Assembly (NCBI GenBank): GCA_022828105.1 | Contig: JAJEJC010000010.1 | Location: 62,001 to 126,000 of the forward strand | Length of the DNA: 64,000 bases | Direction: 5' to 3' | Source of the DNA: Dehalococcoidia bacterium | GTDB lineage: Bacteria > Chloroflexota > Dehalococcoidia > Bin125 | Shown here: positions 40,366-55,137 of the stretch, piece after piece | Numbering within the stretch: position 1 is the stretch's first letter | Layout of the letters: each line of letters opens with the position of its first letter | Position numbers and translations under genes: made by a program | The notes under the pieces: generated by a model | Seen by the model: the letters and a program-made list of their open reading frames with translations, nothing else | The model's database searches: none | What the model was told of the DNA's origin: nothing

Positions 40366-40913
40366 TAGTACGACGCCAATCTCGAGGACGACCCGAGCGA
40401 GGCTGCAGCCGTCGTGGGGATGCGCACGAACCAGTAGACCACGGCGCCGACCAGTACGTTCTCCAACAGTCCGCCCAGCATCACCGTGCGCAGCGCCGCG
40501 AGCCAGTTCACTCCGCTCGTCGAGAGCTCCACCGAGATCGCGTGCGCGGTGAAGTGAAGCAACGTGGCAACGCCGATCAGAAGGATGGTCTGCGCCCACT
40601 CAATCGCAACGGGCCTCGACCTCGCCGAGGCGGACGCGGAACTCCAGGTCAGCGCGGCGAAGCCGATCGGAGCCAGCGCCGCCACCGACTCGGCCATCCC
40701 CTGGTACGCCAGCAAGCCCAGACCCACCCCGGCCAGGAGAATCAGTGTCAAGGTCTCAATCGGCGGGCGCACGATCGCCCAGCAGCAGAGCATGATCAGT
40801 ACGAGATGCGGACCGACGCCAAAGATGGCGAACGCTCCGCTTGTGGATGTCTGGAAGATGACCAGCAGGAACAGTCCGCCCAACAGCAGCGGCCAGCGCA
40901 GGATCGCCATCAT
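40365..40913 (-). CDS. mreD: Rod shape-determining protein MreD
   Basis: 182 aa, polytopic with about five membrane helices and little sequence conservation, as usual for MreD. Identified by helix pattern, size and its place between mreC and mrdA, overlapping both by one base. It links MreC and the cytoplasmic MreB filament to the elongation synthases. Confidence 0.88.
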   Translation of the reverse strand: MMAILRWPLLLGGLFLLVIFQTSTSGAFAIFGVGPHLVLIMLCCWAIVRPPIETLTLILLAGVGLGLLAYQGMAESVAALAPIGFAALTWSSASASARSRPVAIEWAQTILLIGVATLLHFTAHAISVELSTSGVNWLAALRTVMLGGLLENVLVGAVVYWFVRIPTTAAASLGSSSRLASY

Positions 40914-41788
40914 CAGCCTCCGTCCGCGGCGCTGGCCTCGGGCTCGAGGATGTCCAGCTCGGGTGGAGGAATCGTGAGCTGGATCAGCACTTGCTCAAGC
41001 TGCTCGAGTGGGGCGATTGGCTCGAGTACGACGTGGCGGAAGGCATCCTGCACGGTGCCCTCGGCGGCGGAGACGCGGCCGACGGGCAGCCCTTGCGGAA
41101 ACTCGCCGTCGAGACCCGAGGTGACGAAAATGTGACCGAGCTCAACTTCGGAGGTCCAGGGAATGCGCACTTCCAGGTTGCCGAGTGTGTCGCCCGTGGC
41201 CACCACCTCGCTGCGCGAGGGCTGGTGGAAGACGCGGATGGCGCTGTCCGGATCCGTAATCAGGCGGACGAACGCGGTGTGCGGACGCACGTCGATTACC
41301 TGGCCGATCAGCGTGCCGCCCCCGGCGAGCACCGGCAGACCGACTCGAAGGCCGTCGTTGGAGCCGCGGTCGATGCCGATGATGGTTCGCAATCCGGTCA
41401 AGTCTCGAGTGGTGACGTAGGCGGTCAGGGTGACGGCGTCGGTTTCGGCCTGGACTTCGAGCAGCGCCTGGCGCGCTCGCACCTGGATTTGCTCTTCGCG
41501 CAGCCGCGCGTTCTCTGCCTCGAGTTGTTCCACACGCGAGCGCAAGGCGCGGTTCTCGGAGTCCAGACGTCCGAAGTTGTCCAGGTCGTTGAGCAGATTG
41601 GAGATTGGCTCGCCTGCCTGACGGAAGACGCGCTGGACCGGGTTGAGCGCGTTGGCGGCGGTGTCCTCGATCGTCGCTCCCCAGCCGATCAGTCCGAGTA
41701 CGGCCAGCAGCACGGTCAGTGCGATGACGCCGAGCAGCCAACGGGTGCGCGCGCCAAGGAATCGAACCAGAGCGCCGACCAGTGGCAC
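40913..41788 (-). CDS. mreC: Rod shape-determining protein MreC
   Basis: 291 aa. One N-terminal membrane helix (about 15-37), a coiled coil (about 65-105) and the beta-barrel region with GIDRGSNDGLRVGLPVLAGG and VRLITDPDSAIRV, typical of MreC. It is the extracytoplasmic scaffold that activates PBP2-RodA. GTG start 30 bases after mreB. Confidence 0.93.
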   Translation of the reverse strand: MPLVGALVRFLGARTRWLLGVIALTVLLAVLGLIGWGATIEDTAANALNPVQRVFRQAGEPISNLLNDLDNFGRLDSENRALRSRVEQLEAENARLREEQIQVRARQALLEVQAETDAVTLTAYVTTRDLTGLRTIIGIDRGSNDGLRVGLPVLAGGGTLIGQVIDVRPHTAFVRLITDPDSAIRVFHQPSRSEVVATGDTLGNLEVRIPWTSEVELGHIFVTSGLDGEFPQGLPVGRVSAAEGTVQDAFRHVVLEPIAPLEQLEQVLIQLTIPPPELDILEPEASAADGG

Positions 41789-41818
41789 GTCAACCCGCCA
41801 ATCGTGAGCGGCCGGTCC

Positions 41819-42877
<1,059 letters not shown>

Positions 42878-43012
42878 CAGAACTCCTCAAGCTCCGGCAG
42901 CTCGGGTCGCTGACGGTCGCGACCGCCTGTCAACGATACGCCTCAGCCGCAGGCGCAATTCGACATAGTCCAGCGTACCGGTTATCCCGTTGTCGCCGGT
43001 AGCTGTAGAACG

Positions 43013-45887
<2,875 letters not shown>

Positions 45888-45891
<4 letters not shown>

Positions 45892-46637
45892 CCGCCAACA
45901 TGATCGACGTGCTGCCCGCGATCGACATCCGCGGCGGGCGCTGCGTGCGGCTCGTGCAGGGCGACTACGAGCGCGAAATGATTTTCGACAACGACCCAAT
46001 CGCGCCGGCGCAACGCTGGATTGACGAAGGCGCGGAGATGCTGCACGTGATCGACCTCGACGGCGCGCGCGAGGGTCTCGCGGTCAATGCAGCAGTCGTG
46101 GAGCAGATCGCCGCTCTGGGCAAGCCGGTCCAGGTCGGAGGCGGCATCCGCACGCTGGATACGGTGCGGCGCTATCTCGATTGCGGCGCGGCGCGGATCA
46201 TCGTGGGCACGGCGGCGGTGACCGACCGACAGTTCCTCGGCGATGCGGTCGGGCTTTGCGGCGCGGCCCTGACGGTGTCGGTCGATGCCAGGGGCGGGCG
46301 GGTCGCACTGAACGGCTGGACCGAAGAGTCCGAGCTGCCGGCGGTCGCACTGATTCCTCAGCTTGAGCAATTGGGCGTCAAGCGGTTCATCTACACCGAC
46401 ATCGCCTCCGACGGCATGCTCGGCGGCCACGACGAGGCCGAGTTCGCGCGCGTGGCCGCGGCGACCCGCGTGCCCGTGATCGCCGCCGGCGGGATCGCGC
46501 ACCCGATGCAGGTCCGCCGGCTGGCCGCCAACGGCGCCGCCGGGGTCGTGCTCGGTCGCGCCCTCTACGACGGCCGCTTGACGCTGGCCGACGCCTTCGA
46601 CGCGGCCGAGGCCGGCCTGCGCGAGCGGACATGCTGA
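45888..46637 (+). CDS. hisA: ProFAR isomerase (1-(5-phosphoribosyl)-5-aminoimidazole isomerase step)
   Basis: 249 aa, (beta/alpha)8 barrel. [14 protein letters not shown] at the N-terminus with catalytic Asp8-region, VGGGIRT, and the second-half TDIASDGML with the second catalytic Asp and AAGGIA. It isomerises ProFAR to PRFAR. Starts in the hisH stop (ATGA), 4 bases before hisF. Dual HisA/TrpF (PriA) activity cannot be judged by eye. Confidence 0.94.
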
Positions 46638-46641
46638 ACAG

Positions 46642-47410
<769 letters not shown>

Positions 47411-47427
<17 letters not shown>

Positions 47428-47761
47428 CCCCACCGAGTTCGCAGTGCCCGAGCTCAAGTACGACGACGCCGGCCTGATCCCCGCCATCGTGCAAGACGAC
47501 GCGACGAACGAAATCCTGATGCTCGGCTACATGAACGAGCGCTCGCTCGCGATGACGCTGGAGAAACGGCTGGTCACGTTCTGGAGCCGCAGCCGGCAGG
47601 AGTACTGGACCAAGGGCGAGACCAGCGGCAATGTGCTGGAGTTGGTCGGCATCCGCAAGGATTGCGATGTCGACGCACTGCTGGTCCGCGCCGTGCCCCA
47701 TGGCCCGACCTGCCACACCGGCGCACGATCCTGCTTCTATCGAGACCTTGGCGAAGACTGA
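47411..47761 (+). CDS. hisI: Phosphoribosyl-AMP cyclohydrolase
   Basis: 116 aa. Family motifs [17 protein letters not shown] and the zinc/magnesium ligand region [12 protein letters not shown]...GPTCHTG. It opens the purine ring of PR-AMP in the third step of histidine synthesis. The HisE pyrophosphohydrolase domain is absent, so HisE must be separate. It is the last gene of this partial his operon. Confidence 0.95.
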
Positions 47762-47778
47762 TCAGGCATTGCGCCTGA
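47762..47778. terminator. Hairpin between hisI and rpmE
   Basis: Stem TCAGGC/GCCTGA with a 5-base loop directly after the hisI stop, between convergent genes. No T run; a weak bidirectional terminator at best. Confidence 0.35.
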
Positions 47779-47798
47779 CCCTTGAGCAACGGCCCGGA

Positions 47799-48014
47799 TT
47801 ATTCGTTCTCGTCCTCGGTGATGCCGTAGCGGCGGCGGAAGCGCTCGACTCGGCCGGCGGTATCGACGATCCGCTGCTCGCCGGTGAAGAACGGGTGGCA
47901 AGTCGAGCAGATCTCGATGCGGATGTCGGTTTTGGTCGCCCGGGTCTGCCAACTCTCGCCGCAACCGCAGGTGATCGTGGCGTCGACGTACTCGGGATGA
48001 ATCTCCGTCTTCAC
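47799..48014 (-). CDS. rpmE: 50S ribosomal protein L31 (zinc form)
   Basis: 71 aa, usual length. The zinc ligands are present: CGC near residues 16-18 and CSTC at 36-39, and the HPFFTG signature follows. The GTG start overlaps the L27 stop by 4 bases (GTGA), so it is translated with rpmA. Confidence 0.95.
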   Translation of the reverse strand: MKTEIHPEYVDATITCGCGESWQTRATKTDIRIEICSTCHPFFTGEQRIVDTAGRVERFRRRYGITEDENE

Positions 48015-48289
48015 GTCCCTACCCCCTCGAGTTCGGCCGGGATCACCGAGACCTTTTTGCGCCGGTTGCGTGCGTAGGGCGAGAACTTGATCGTGCCGTC
48101 GGTGAGTGCGAACAGGGTGTGGTCACGGCCGACGCCGACGTTGTCGCCGGCGTGAATGCGCGTGCCCCGCTGACGCACGATGATCCCGCCGGTGAGCACG
48201 AGTTCGCCGTCGAACAGCTTCACACCCAGACGCTTCGAGTTGCTGTCGCGCCCGTTGCGGGACGAGCCGACGCCTTTCTTGTGAGCCAT
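48011..48289 (-). CDS. rpmA: 50S ribosomal protein L27
   Basis: 92 aa. The N-terminus [22 protein letters not shown] is classical L27 (shown here in part), as is [10 protein letters not shown]. There is no Firmicutes-type cleaved N-terminal extension. AGGAG precedes the ATG; 9 bases after rplU. Confidence 0.96.
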   Translation of the reverse strand: MAHKKGVGSSRNGRDSNSKRLGVKLFDGELVLTGGIIVRQRGTRIHAGDNVGVGRDHTLFALTDGTIKFSPYARNRRKKVSVIPAELEGVGT

Positions 48290-48298
48290 CGCGCTCTC

Positions 48299-48847
48299 CT
48301 AGTCCTCGGACTTCTCAGCGGCGTCGTCGCCGTTGTCGCTCTCGTCGGCGGATTCCTCGAGGGCCGCCTCGGACGCGTCGTCCTCAAGTTCGGCAGTCGG
48401 CTCGTCGACCGATTCATCGCTCGCGACTGCTTCGGCGGCTTCTTCGGCTTCGACGACCTCTTCGGCTTCCGGCTCGACCGGCACTTCCCTGACCGGCGCC
48501 GTCCAGGTCTGGTCGCCCAGCGTGACTTCGTCCACGAGCACGGAGGTGTGTAGTTGGCGATGTCCGCGCAGGCGGCGGTAGCGCGTCTTGTTCTTGTACT
48601 TGAAGACGCGAATCTTGCGGCCGCGGCCTTGCTCGATGATCTCGCCGGCAACGCTGGCCGACTCCACGGTCGGCGTACCGACCGCGACTTCGCCGTCGCC
48701 GCTGACCAGCAGAACATCACTAAAGGTGATCCGGTCTCCGGCCGCGCCGTCGAGCCGCTCGAGCTGGAGGCGTTGTCCGGGCGAGACACGGTACTGCTTG
48801 CCGCCGCTGCGGATTACGGCATACACGTCTGGCGCTTCAGTGCTCAT
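48299..48847 (-). CDS. rplU: 50S ribosomal protein L21 with acidic C-terminal tail
   Basis: 182 aa. Residues 1-110 are a normal L21 (AVIRSGGKQYRV, KIRVFKYKNKTRYRR). Residues about 121-182 form an added tail in which about 28 of 62 residues are Asp or Glu. Usual L21 length is about 103 aa. First gene of the rplU-rpmA-rpmE operon. Confidence 0.93.
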   Translation of the reverse strand: MSTEAPDVYAVIRSGGKQYRVSPGQRLQLERLDGAAGDRITFSDVLLVSGDGEVAVGTPTVESASVAGEIIEQGRGRKIRVFKYKNKTRYRRLRGHRQLHTSVLVDEVTLGDQTWTAPVREVPVEPEAEEVVEAEEAAEAVASDESVDEPTAELEDDASEAALEESADESDNGDDAAEKSED

Positions 48848-48961
48848 GGCTGTCTCGCTTCGATCTCGGACGGAGCGGTTGGTTCCTGAGTAATCCAGCG
48901 TAGTCAGTGCCGCTATGCCGTCAAGCGATCAGCGCACAGAGCGCACTCTACAAGCCGGGCC

Positions 48962-50971
48962 TCACTCGAGCGACGAACTGTTCTGGTTGCCGCCCCAGGC
49001 CAGACCGGGCTTGGGCGGCATCAGCGGTTCGCGCTCCTCGTCGGCCTCGCCGCTGGGCGGCGCGGCCGGTGGCGGCGCGGGATCGGGAGCCGGCGGCGGC
49101 GGAGTTGGTTCGGGAATCGCATCGCCCGGCTGCCAGGCCAGGATCGCGCGCAGGTCGTCGCCCTCAAGGGTCTCGACCTCCATCAGCCGCGTGGCCAGCA
49201 GGTCGAGCTGTTCGCGATTGCGCCGCAAGATGGTGCGCGCCCGGTCGCGCGCCCGGTCGATGATCTCGCGCAGTTCCTCGTCAATCTGCTCGGCAACCAT
49301 TTCCGAGTAGTCACGCTGTTCGGAGATGTCGCGGCCGAGGAAGACCATCGACTCCTTCTTGCCGAACGTGCGCGCGCCCAGCCGCTCCGACATGCCCCAT
49401 TGGGTGATCATCGCTCGGGCAATCTGGGTGACCTTGCTCAGGTCGTCGTGGGCGCCGGTGGTCATCTCGCCGAAGACGACCTCCTCAGCCGCGTGGCCGC
49501 CCAGGGCCGAGGCCATGAACCCCTCGTAGTAACTCTTGCCGGCCAGACGGTGCTCGGACTCGGGCAGGTAGCGCGTGTAGCCGCCGGCCATGCCGCGCGG
49601 TACGATGGTCACCTTGTGCACCGGGTCGTGGCCGGGAACATGCGAGGCGACCAGGGCGTGGCCCGCTTCGTGGAAGGCCACGACTTCCTTTTCGCGCCCG
49701 ACCAGCAGGCGCGACTTGCGCTCGGGGCCGGCCATCACGCGGTCCACGGCCTCTTCGACCTCGGCCTGCGTGATGTGCTTCTTCTGTCGCCGCGCAGCCA
49801 GGATCGCAGCCTCGTTGAGCAGATTGGCCAGTTCCGCTCCGGAGAAACCCGGTGTCTCCTTGGCGATCGTGGTCAGATCGACCTCTTCAGCCAACGGCTT
49901 GCCGCGCACGTGTACGTCAAGGATCGCCACACGGCCCTTGACGTCGGGCGCGTCGAGCACGACGCGGCGGTCGAATCGGCCCGGACGCAGCAGCGCCGGG
50001 TCGAGAATGTCGGGCCGGTTGGTGGCAGCCACGACAATCACGTTGGTGTTGGTGTCGAAGCCGTCCATCTCGACCAGGATCTGATTCAGCGTCTGTTCGC
50101 GCTCGTCGTGCGAGCCGCCCACGCCGGCGCCGCGCTGACGGCCGACCGCGTCGATCTCGTCGACGAAGACGATGCAGGGCGCGTTGCGCTTGGCCTGCTC
50201 GAACAGGTCGCGTACGCGGCTGGCCCCGACGCCGACGAACATCTCGACGAACTCGGAACCGGAGATCGAGAAGAACGGCACGCCGGCCTCGCCGGCGACC
50301 GCGCGTGCGATCAGCGTCTTGCCCGTGCCGGGCGGCCCGACCAGCAGCACGCCGCGGGGAATCCGCGCACCGAGCGAGGCGAAGCGCTCGGGGAACTTGA
50401 GGAACTCGACGACTTCCTGCAATTCCTCCTTGGCCTCGTCACAACCGGCCACGTCGTTGAAGGTCACCGAGGGCCGGTTGGCCGTGACCATCCGCGCCTT
50501 GCTCTTGCCGAACGACATCGCCTGCGAGCCCTGACCCTGGGCCTGGCGCAGGAAGAAGAAGATCAGGCCGACGATCAGGAGGATCGGCAGCAGATTGAAG
50601 AAGAGGCCGGCGATCGTCGAACCGAAGCCGCCGCCGCCCGAGACCTCAACGTCGGGGAAGCCCTGCGAGCCAACGTCGATGCCCTCGCGGGCAAGAAACT
50701 CGAAGAAGTCGAAGCCCGTCTCCGGCAGGTTGGTCTCGTATGACTGCGAACCGTCACGCTGGATCAGCGTCACCTTCGATGACGACACTTTGATCGTCTC
50801 GATCAGCCCGGCGCCATTCTCAATTCGGCCGAGCAACGACTCGGTGCCGCCGGCCAGGGGGATCTCGTTGGAGCCGCCCCCGCGAGGGAACACGGAGAAG
50901 ACGACGATGATCAGCACCACAAAGATCAGCAGGTAGATCAGGAAACTGCGCTTGAACCGTGAGCCGCCCAT
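48962..50971 (-). CDS. ftsH: ATP-dependent zinc metalloprotease FtsH
   Basis: 669 aa from the ATG at 50971; GAGGG is 6 bases before it, while the ATG two codons earlier directly abuts it. Two membrane helices (about 8-28 and 120-142) flank the extracytoplasmic domain; the AAA domain has GPPGTGKT (about 212-219), and the protease domain the HEAGH zinc motif. A Pro/Glu-rich tail ends the protein. It degrades membrane and regulatory proteins at the membrane. Confidence 0.96.
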   Translation of the reverse strand: MGGSRFKRSFLIYLLIFVVLIIVVFSVFPRGGGSNEIPLAGGTESLLGRIENGAGLIETIKVSSSKVTLIQRDGSQSYETNLPETGFDFFEFLAREGIDVGSQGFPDVEVSGGGGFGSTIAGLFFNLLPILLIVGLIFFFLRQAQGQGSQAMSFGKSKARMVTANRPSVTFNDVAGCDEAKEELQEVVEFLKFPERFASLGARIPRGVLLVGPPGTGKTLIARAVAGEAGVPFFSISGSEFVEMFVGVGASRVRDLFEQAKRNAPCIVFVDEIDAVGRQRGAGVGGSHDEREQTLNQILVEMDGFDTNTNVIVVAATNRPDILDPALLRPGRFDRRVVLDAPDVKGRVAILDVHVRGKPLAEEVDLTTIAKETPGFSGAELANLLNEAAILAARRQKKHITQAEVEEAVDRVMAGPERKSRLLVGREKEVVAFHEAGHALVASHVPGHDPVHKVTIVPRGMAGGYTRYLPESEHRLAGKSYYEGFMASALGGHAAEEVVFGEMTTGAHDDLSKVTQIARAMITQWGMSERLGARTFGKKESMVFLGRDISEQRDYSEMVAEQIDEELREIIDRARDRARTILRRNREQLDLLATRLMEVETLEGDDLRAILAWQPGDAIPEPTPPPPAPDPAPPPAAPPSGEADEEREPLMPPKPGLAWGGNQNSSSLE

Positions 50972-51129
50972 CGCCATCCCTCAAAAGCAGCGCGCACCCG
51001 ACGCCGGATCGCGCCGGCAACTGTCTCAGTCAGTTTCGAGCATATCGCAACTCCCGATCGGCCCGTGTCAGGATTGCGTGAATTCCGCAATCCTACGCCA
51101 ACCGCACGTCCGGAACGAGGACAAGTGGG

Positions 51130-52005
51130 TCAAGCTTCTTTCGGTCCGGCCTGGACGCCGCTGATCTTCGCCAGTCCCGACCAGTCCGTCCGCCTGCGTG
51201 CGTCGAGCACGCCGCCCTCCGGAATCGGAGGCACGCCAATGGTGTTGGCGGCCATCCAACCGCCGTCGACCAGCAAGGTGTGTCCCGTGATGTAGCTGGC
51301 CATGTCGGAGAGCAGAAAGACCACGGCATTGGCGACCTCGTCCGGCGTGCCGAGACGCTTGAACGGAATCAGGCCCTCGGCGGTTCGCTTGACGCGTTCG
51401 GGAGAGGCTGGAATGCGGGGCGTGGCAATGCTGCCGGGCGCGACCGAGTTGACGCGAATGTCGTGCGGCGCCAGCTCGACCGCCATGCTGCGCACCAAGT
51501 TGATCAAGCCCGCTTTGGCCGCGCCGTACGAAGAGTGGTTGGGCGCGGACTGCGCCCCCTCGACCGAGGAAATGCAGACGATGCTGCCCGGCGCGCCCCG
51601 CGCGATCATCGATCGGGCGGCCAGTTGGGCGTTGACAAAGAAGTAGCGCAGGTTCATGCGGTGATCGCGATCCCACTGCGCGGTCGTCATCTCGACAATC
51701 GGATTGAACGACGCCTGGCCGATGATCGTGACCAACAGGTCGATCTGGCCCAATTCCTGTTCGGCGCGTTCGAAGACGGTCGCGGCCTGCACGTCGTCGA
51801 GCATGTCGGCCACGAGGGAGACCGATGGCTGGCCAAGCAGATCGACCTCGGCGGCCACGTGGATGGCACGCTCAGCGTTGATGTCGGCGACCGCGACCCC
51901 GCAGCCCGCCTGCGCGAGCAGCCGCCCCGTGCTCAGACTGATGCCCTCGCCGCCGCCGACGATCAGCGCCGATTTTCCTTCAAGCTGGAGCAGTGAGTGT
52001 TCCAT
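51130..52005 (-). CDS. Short-chain dehydrogenase/reductase
   Basis: 291 aa, classical SDR. The dinucleotide site is GGGEGIS (residues about 17-23) in place of TGxxxGIG, the catalytic Ser is in ISSVEG, and the Tyr and Lys in SYGAAK. PGSIATPR follows. Substrate unknown; the C-terminal 40 residues are extra. AGAGGT precedes the ATG. It is followed upstream on the same strand by an LLM oxidoreductase gene, with which it may be co-expressed. Confidence 0.88.
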   Translation of the reverse strand: MEHSLLQLEGKSALIVGGGEGISLSTGRLLAQAGCGVAVADINAERAIHVAAEVDLLGQPSVSLVADMLDDVQAATVFERAEQELGQIDLLVTIIGQASFNPIVEMTTAQWDRDHRMNLRYFFVNAQLAARSMIARGAPGSIVCISSVEGAQSAPNHSSYGAAKAGLINLVRSMAVELAPHDIRVNSVAPGSIATPRIPASPERVKRTAEGLIPFKRLGTPDEVANAVVFLLSDMASYITGHTLLVDGGWMAANTIGVPPIPEGGVLDARRRTDWSGLAKISGVQAGPKEA

Positions 52006-52069
52006 TCAGCACCTCTCCGCTCTAGTGCGAGCCGGGCAAGGTTGCGTCGCCGGCGTGGCCGACCCGCGT

Positions 52070-53155
52070 TCAATCTCTGAGCAGCGGCAACACGTCGGCG
52101 GTGAATCGCGCGGCGGAGGCCTCGGCCTCGGCGGTCGGTCTGACGAAGTCCGGACCGACAATGCCGAACTTCGTCACGCCAAGTTGCGCGAGTTCAGTCA
52201 GCTTCTCGGCGCAATACTCCGCCGGGCCGACGATTGCGTAGCCGTCCATGAAGTCATCGGTGAGCGCAGTGATCTGGTGGCCGCCTTCGCGACCGTGCAG
52301 ATTCATGTCGTAGCGCCGGTGCAGTTCGTGGAAGACCTCATCCTGATTCTCGTCCGTCGGTCCCGATACCTCGCCGTACATGGCCGAGAAGCGCGCGAAC
52401 AGCCCCGTTGACGGACGCCCGAGTTCTCGGCCTGCGGCCGGATCGTCGTCGCAGACGACATTGACGTAGGCGCCGATGCTGAGCGAGTCGGGATCGATTC
52501 CCGCTTCTCCGGCGGCCTCGCGCGCGGTCTGAATGCCCCAGGCGATGCGCCTGGGATCGGCGCCGACGGCGAGCATGACACGGTCGGCCTGGCGGGTCGC
52601 GATGCCGATCACGCGAGGCCCGGTGGCAGCTACTTCCACGGGCACTTTGCGCTCGTCCGAACCGTCGTCGACCCAGCGAATGGCGCTGGTCTCGGGCGCT
52701 TGCGCGAGACTGAGCCGCTCTACCGGCGGCGCGGCCTCGTCGGGAATGCCGGAGCCGTCGAGCGGGACGCCGCCACCGGAGAGATAGGTCTGCAAGTGCT
52801 CGAGGTAGGTCTCGAACCACCCGAGGCGCGCCGGAGCGCGGCCCAGGTGCGCAAGCGCGCTGTCGCCGCGGCCGATGCCGAGCACCATCCGGCCCCGCGA
52901 CAGGCGCTGGACGGCAAAGGCGGACGTCGCAGCGACGGATGCGTGACGGGTCACGGGATTGGTGACGGAGGTCGAGAGACCGAGCCGATCCGTGACGGTA
53001 GCCGCGAGTGCGAGGCACAGGTACGGGTCTCCGGTCAGGCTCTGGGAGTCTCCCAGCCCAATCCCGTCCCAGCCCTGCGCTTCGGATCGCCGCGCGAACT
53101 CGGCGATCCCGGTCGGTTCGGACACGCGCCAGTTCCAGAACTCCATTTCCACCAC
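52070..53155 (-). CDS. LLM-class flavin-dependent oxidoreductase
   Basis: About 360 aa, luciferase-like TIM barrel. GWDGIGLGDSQSLTGDPYLCLALAA and LGLSTSVTNPVTRHASVAA, read in parts, are typical of the F420/FMN-dependent LLM proteins such as methylene-H4MPT reductase-like enzymes. The substrate is unknown; it pairs with the SDR gene downstream. The start lies among two GTGs and an ATG within 10 bases after GAGAGG. Such proteins are abundant in SAR202-type Chloroflexota. Confidence 0.88.
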   Translation of the reverse strand: MVEMEFWNWRVSEPTGIAEFARRSEAQGWDGIGLGDSQSLTGDPYLCLALAATVTDRLGLSTSVTNPVTRHASVAATSAFAVQRLSRGRMVLGIGRGDSALAHLGRAPARLGWFETYLEHLQTYLSGGGVPLDGSGIPDEAAPPVERLSLAQAPETSAIRWVDDGSDERKVPVEVAATGPRVIGIATRQADRVMLAVGADPRRIAWGIQTAREAAGEAGIDPDSLSIGAYVNVVCDDDPAAGRELGRPSTGLFARFSAMYGEVSGPTDENQDEVFHELHRRYDMNLHGREGGHQITALTDDFMDGYAIVGPAEYCAEKLTELAQLGVTKFGIVGPDFVRPTAEAEASAARFTADVLPLLRD

Positions 53156-53336
53156 GCACCTCTCCCTTCGCCCTGCGCAAAGTCGCCGCTGCGCCCAGAG
53201 TAATCGCCCACGCGGCCGCAGGCGGTGAGTCGGTCGCCGTTACCCTCACACCTCAGTAGCTCGGTCGCGTCCTCGCCAACAGGTTGCCGCCGCCCGCGCC
53301 ACCGCCAGACGCAACGATGAGACGGTCGGATCCGCA

Positions 53337-55106
53337 TTGGCCACTCGCAGCGCCGAACAGCCTATTCAGTACGAGCCGGAAGAGGCCTGTCCACCGATCG
53401 TTGCGTTGATCGTCGGCTTCCAGGGGGCCGCACTCGTCCTTGCGCCGACGGTGCTCAACGTGGCAATCGGGTTTCGCGCGGCGGGACTGGATGAGACCTG
53501 GCTCGTCTGGGGCGTATTCGCTGGAATGCTGACCTGCGCCGCGATGACGGCGGTGCAGGTCTTCCGGATTCGGCAGTTCGGTACCGGGCACGTTGTCCTC
53601 TCCTGGTCGTCGGCAATCTTCCTTGCCATCCTCGCAACGACCGTCGAGGCCGCCGGGCCCGAGACGTTCGCGAGCCTGCTGATCATTTGCAGCCTGGTGC
53701 AGATTGCGCTCGCCAGGTGGCTGCCGACCTTGCGGCGGATCATCACCCCGGTGGTCTCCGGCACCGTGACGATGTTGATTGCCGTCAACGTCCTGCCAAT
53801 CGCGTTCAACAGCGTCCAGAACGTGCCTTCCGGCGCCGCGCCGAGCGCGGGCGCCGTCATTGCCGGCGTCACCCTGTTGGCTTCGGTGATCGTGACACTG
53901 CGGGTCAGCGGCCGCTGGCGGCTGATCGCGCCTTTGATCAGCATTGTGATCGGCTGTGCAGTCTCGGTCGCGTTTGGCGTGTTCGAAGTGGACCGGATCG
54001 CGAACGCCGCATGGTTCGGCGTACCGGAACTGCCCGACATCGGCTTCGACATCTCGCCGGGCAAGGAGTTCTGGGCGCTGCTGCCCACCTTCGCGATCCT
54101 CACCCTGGTGTTCACGCTCAAGACGATCAGCGATGGGGTCGTAATCCAACAGAGTTCCCGCCGTCGGCCGCGGGCGATTGACTTTCGCCAGATTCAGGGC
54201 CTCGTCGGCGCCAGCGGGATCGGGATGTTGCTCGCCGGTCTCGCGACCACACTGCCCCCGGCCTCCAACGCCTCGTACAGCAACACGCTGGTCACGCTCA
54301 CCGGAGTCGCAGCGCGCCGAGTTGGAATCGGCGTCGCCGCCGTCACCGTTGTGCTGGCGTTCTTTTCCAAGTTTGCCGCCCTGCTGCTCTCCGTTCCCGG
54401 TCCAGTGCTGGGCGCGTTTCTGATGCTCGCCATGGGCATGCTGTTTGTCAGCGGCTGGCAGACGATTTCGCGCGATGGACTCGACCCGCAACGCGTGCTG
54501 GTGGTCGCGCTTTCGAGTGCGTTGGGATTGGGACTGCATGGCCACCCGATCATGACCGACCTCCTTGGTGATGAGGTCGGAGGATTGATCGGCAACGGAG
54601 TCACGATCGGCGCCATCGTCGCGATTGCGATGACGCTGCTGCTTGAGGCCATGGCGACGCGCCGCTCGCGGCTTGAGGTGACGCTGGACATGGCCTCGCT
54701 GCCCGCCATTGACGAGTTCCTCTCCAGCCTCGCGTCAAGGATGACGTGGGACGATCCGTCCACGGTGCGACTGCGCTCGGCCGGAGAAGAGACCCTCGCC
54801 ACCTTGCTGGTCCGCGAAGAAGCTACGCTCGATGGCCAGCCGCAGGGAGACGAGCAGACGCGCCTGAGGATCGTCGCTCGGCCTCAACCGATGATGGTTG
54901 AGCTGGAGTTCGTCGCGACGACGCGGCATGAGAACATCGAGGATCAGCTCGCCTATCTGACCGAAGAAGCGCCGATCCCGACAGAGAACGATCTCTCGCT
55001 GCGTCTGCTCAGGTACCACGCCGCCGCCGTGCGGCACCAGAAGTTCCACGGCGTCGATATCGTCACCGTCCAGGTTGAAGGCGCTCCCGAAGCGGCGCCG
55101 ACCTGA
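53337..55106 (+). CDS. NCS2-type purine/uracil permease with GHKL-like C-terminal domain
   Basis: 589 aa. Residues about 20-437 are a polytopic NCS2 transporter (12-14 helices), with PPASNASYSNTLVTLTGVAARR and VPGPVLGAFLMLAMGM as recognisable blocks. Residues about 445-585 are soluble and end in LSLRLLRYHAAAVRHQKFHG...VTV, which resembles the last strands of RsbW/SpoIIAB-type HATPase domains, though the N and G boxes are not evident. The usual family length is about 430-480 aa. The start is TTG at 53337 without a good ribosome site, so it is uncertain. Confidence 0.78.
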   Translation: MATRSAEQPIQYEPEEACPPIVALIVGFQGAALVLAPTVLNVAIGFRAAGLDETWLVWGVFAGMLTCAAMTAVQVFRIRQFGTGHVVLSWSSAIFLAILATTVEAAGPETFASLLIICSLVQIALARWLPTLRRIITPVVSGTVTMLIAVNVLPIAFNSVQNVPSGAAPSAGAVIAGVTLLASVIVTLRVSGRWRLIAPLISIVIGCAVSVAFGVFEVDRIANAAWFGVPELPDIGFDISPGKEFWALLPTFAILTLVFTLKTISDGVVIQQSSRRRPRAIDFRQIQGLVGASGIGMLLAGLATTLPPASNASYSNTLVTLTGVAARRVGIGVAAVTVVLAFFSKFAALLLSVPGPVLGAFLMLAMGMLFVSGWQTISRDGLDPQRVLVVALSSALGLGLHGHPIMTDLLGDEVGGLIGNGVTIGAIVAIAMTLLLEAMATRRSRLEVTLDMASLPAIDEFLSSLASRMTWDDPSTVRLRSAGEETLATLLVREEATLDGQPQGDEQTRLRIVARPQPMMVELEFVATTRHENIEDQLAYLTEEAPIPTENDLSLRLLRYHAAAVRHQKFHGVDIVTVQVEGAPEAAPT

Positions 55107-55125
55107 CATAACAGCGTGCAGGCTC

Positions 55126-55131
55126 TAGCCT
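55126..55131 (+). promoter_or_regulatory. -10 box of rnhB
   Basis: TAGCCT exactly 6 bases before the rnhB GTG, with no ribosome site; leaderless transcript inferred. Confidence 0.45.
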
Positions 55132-55137
55132 CCTGCT

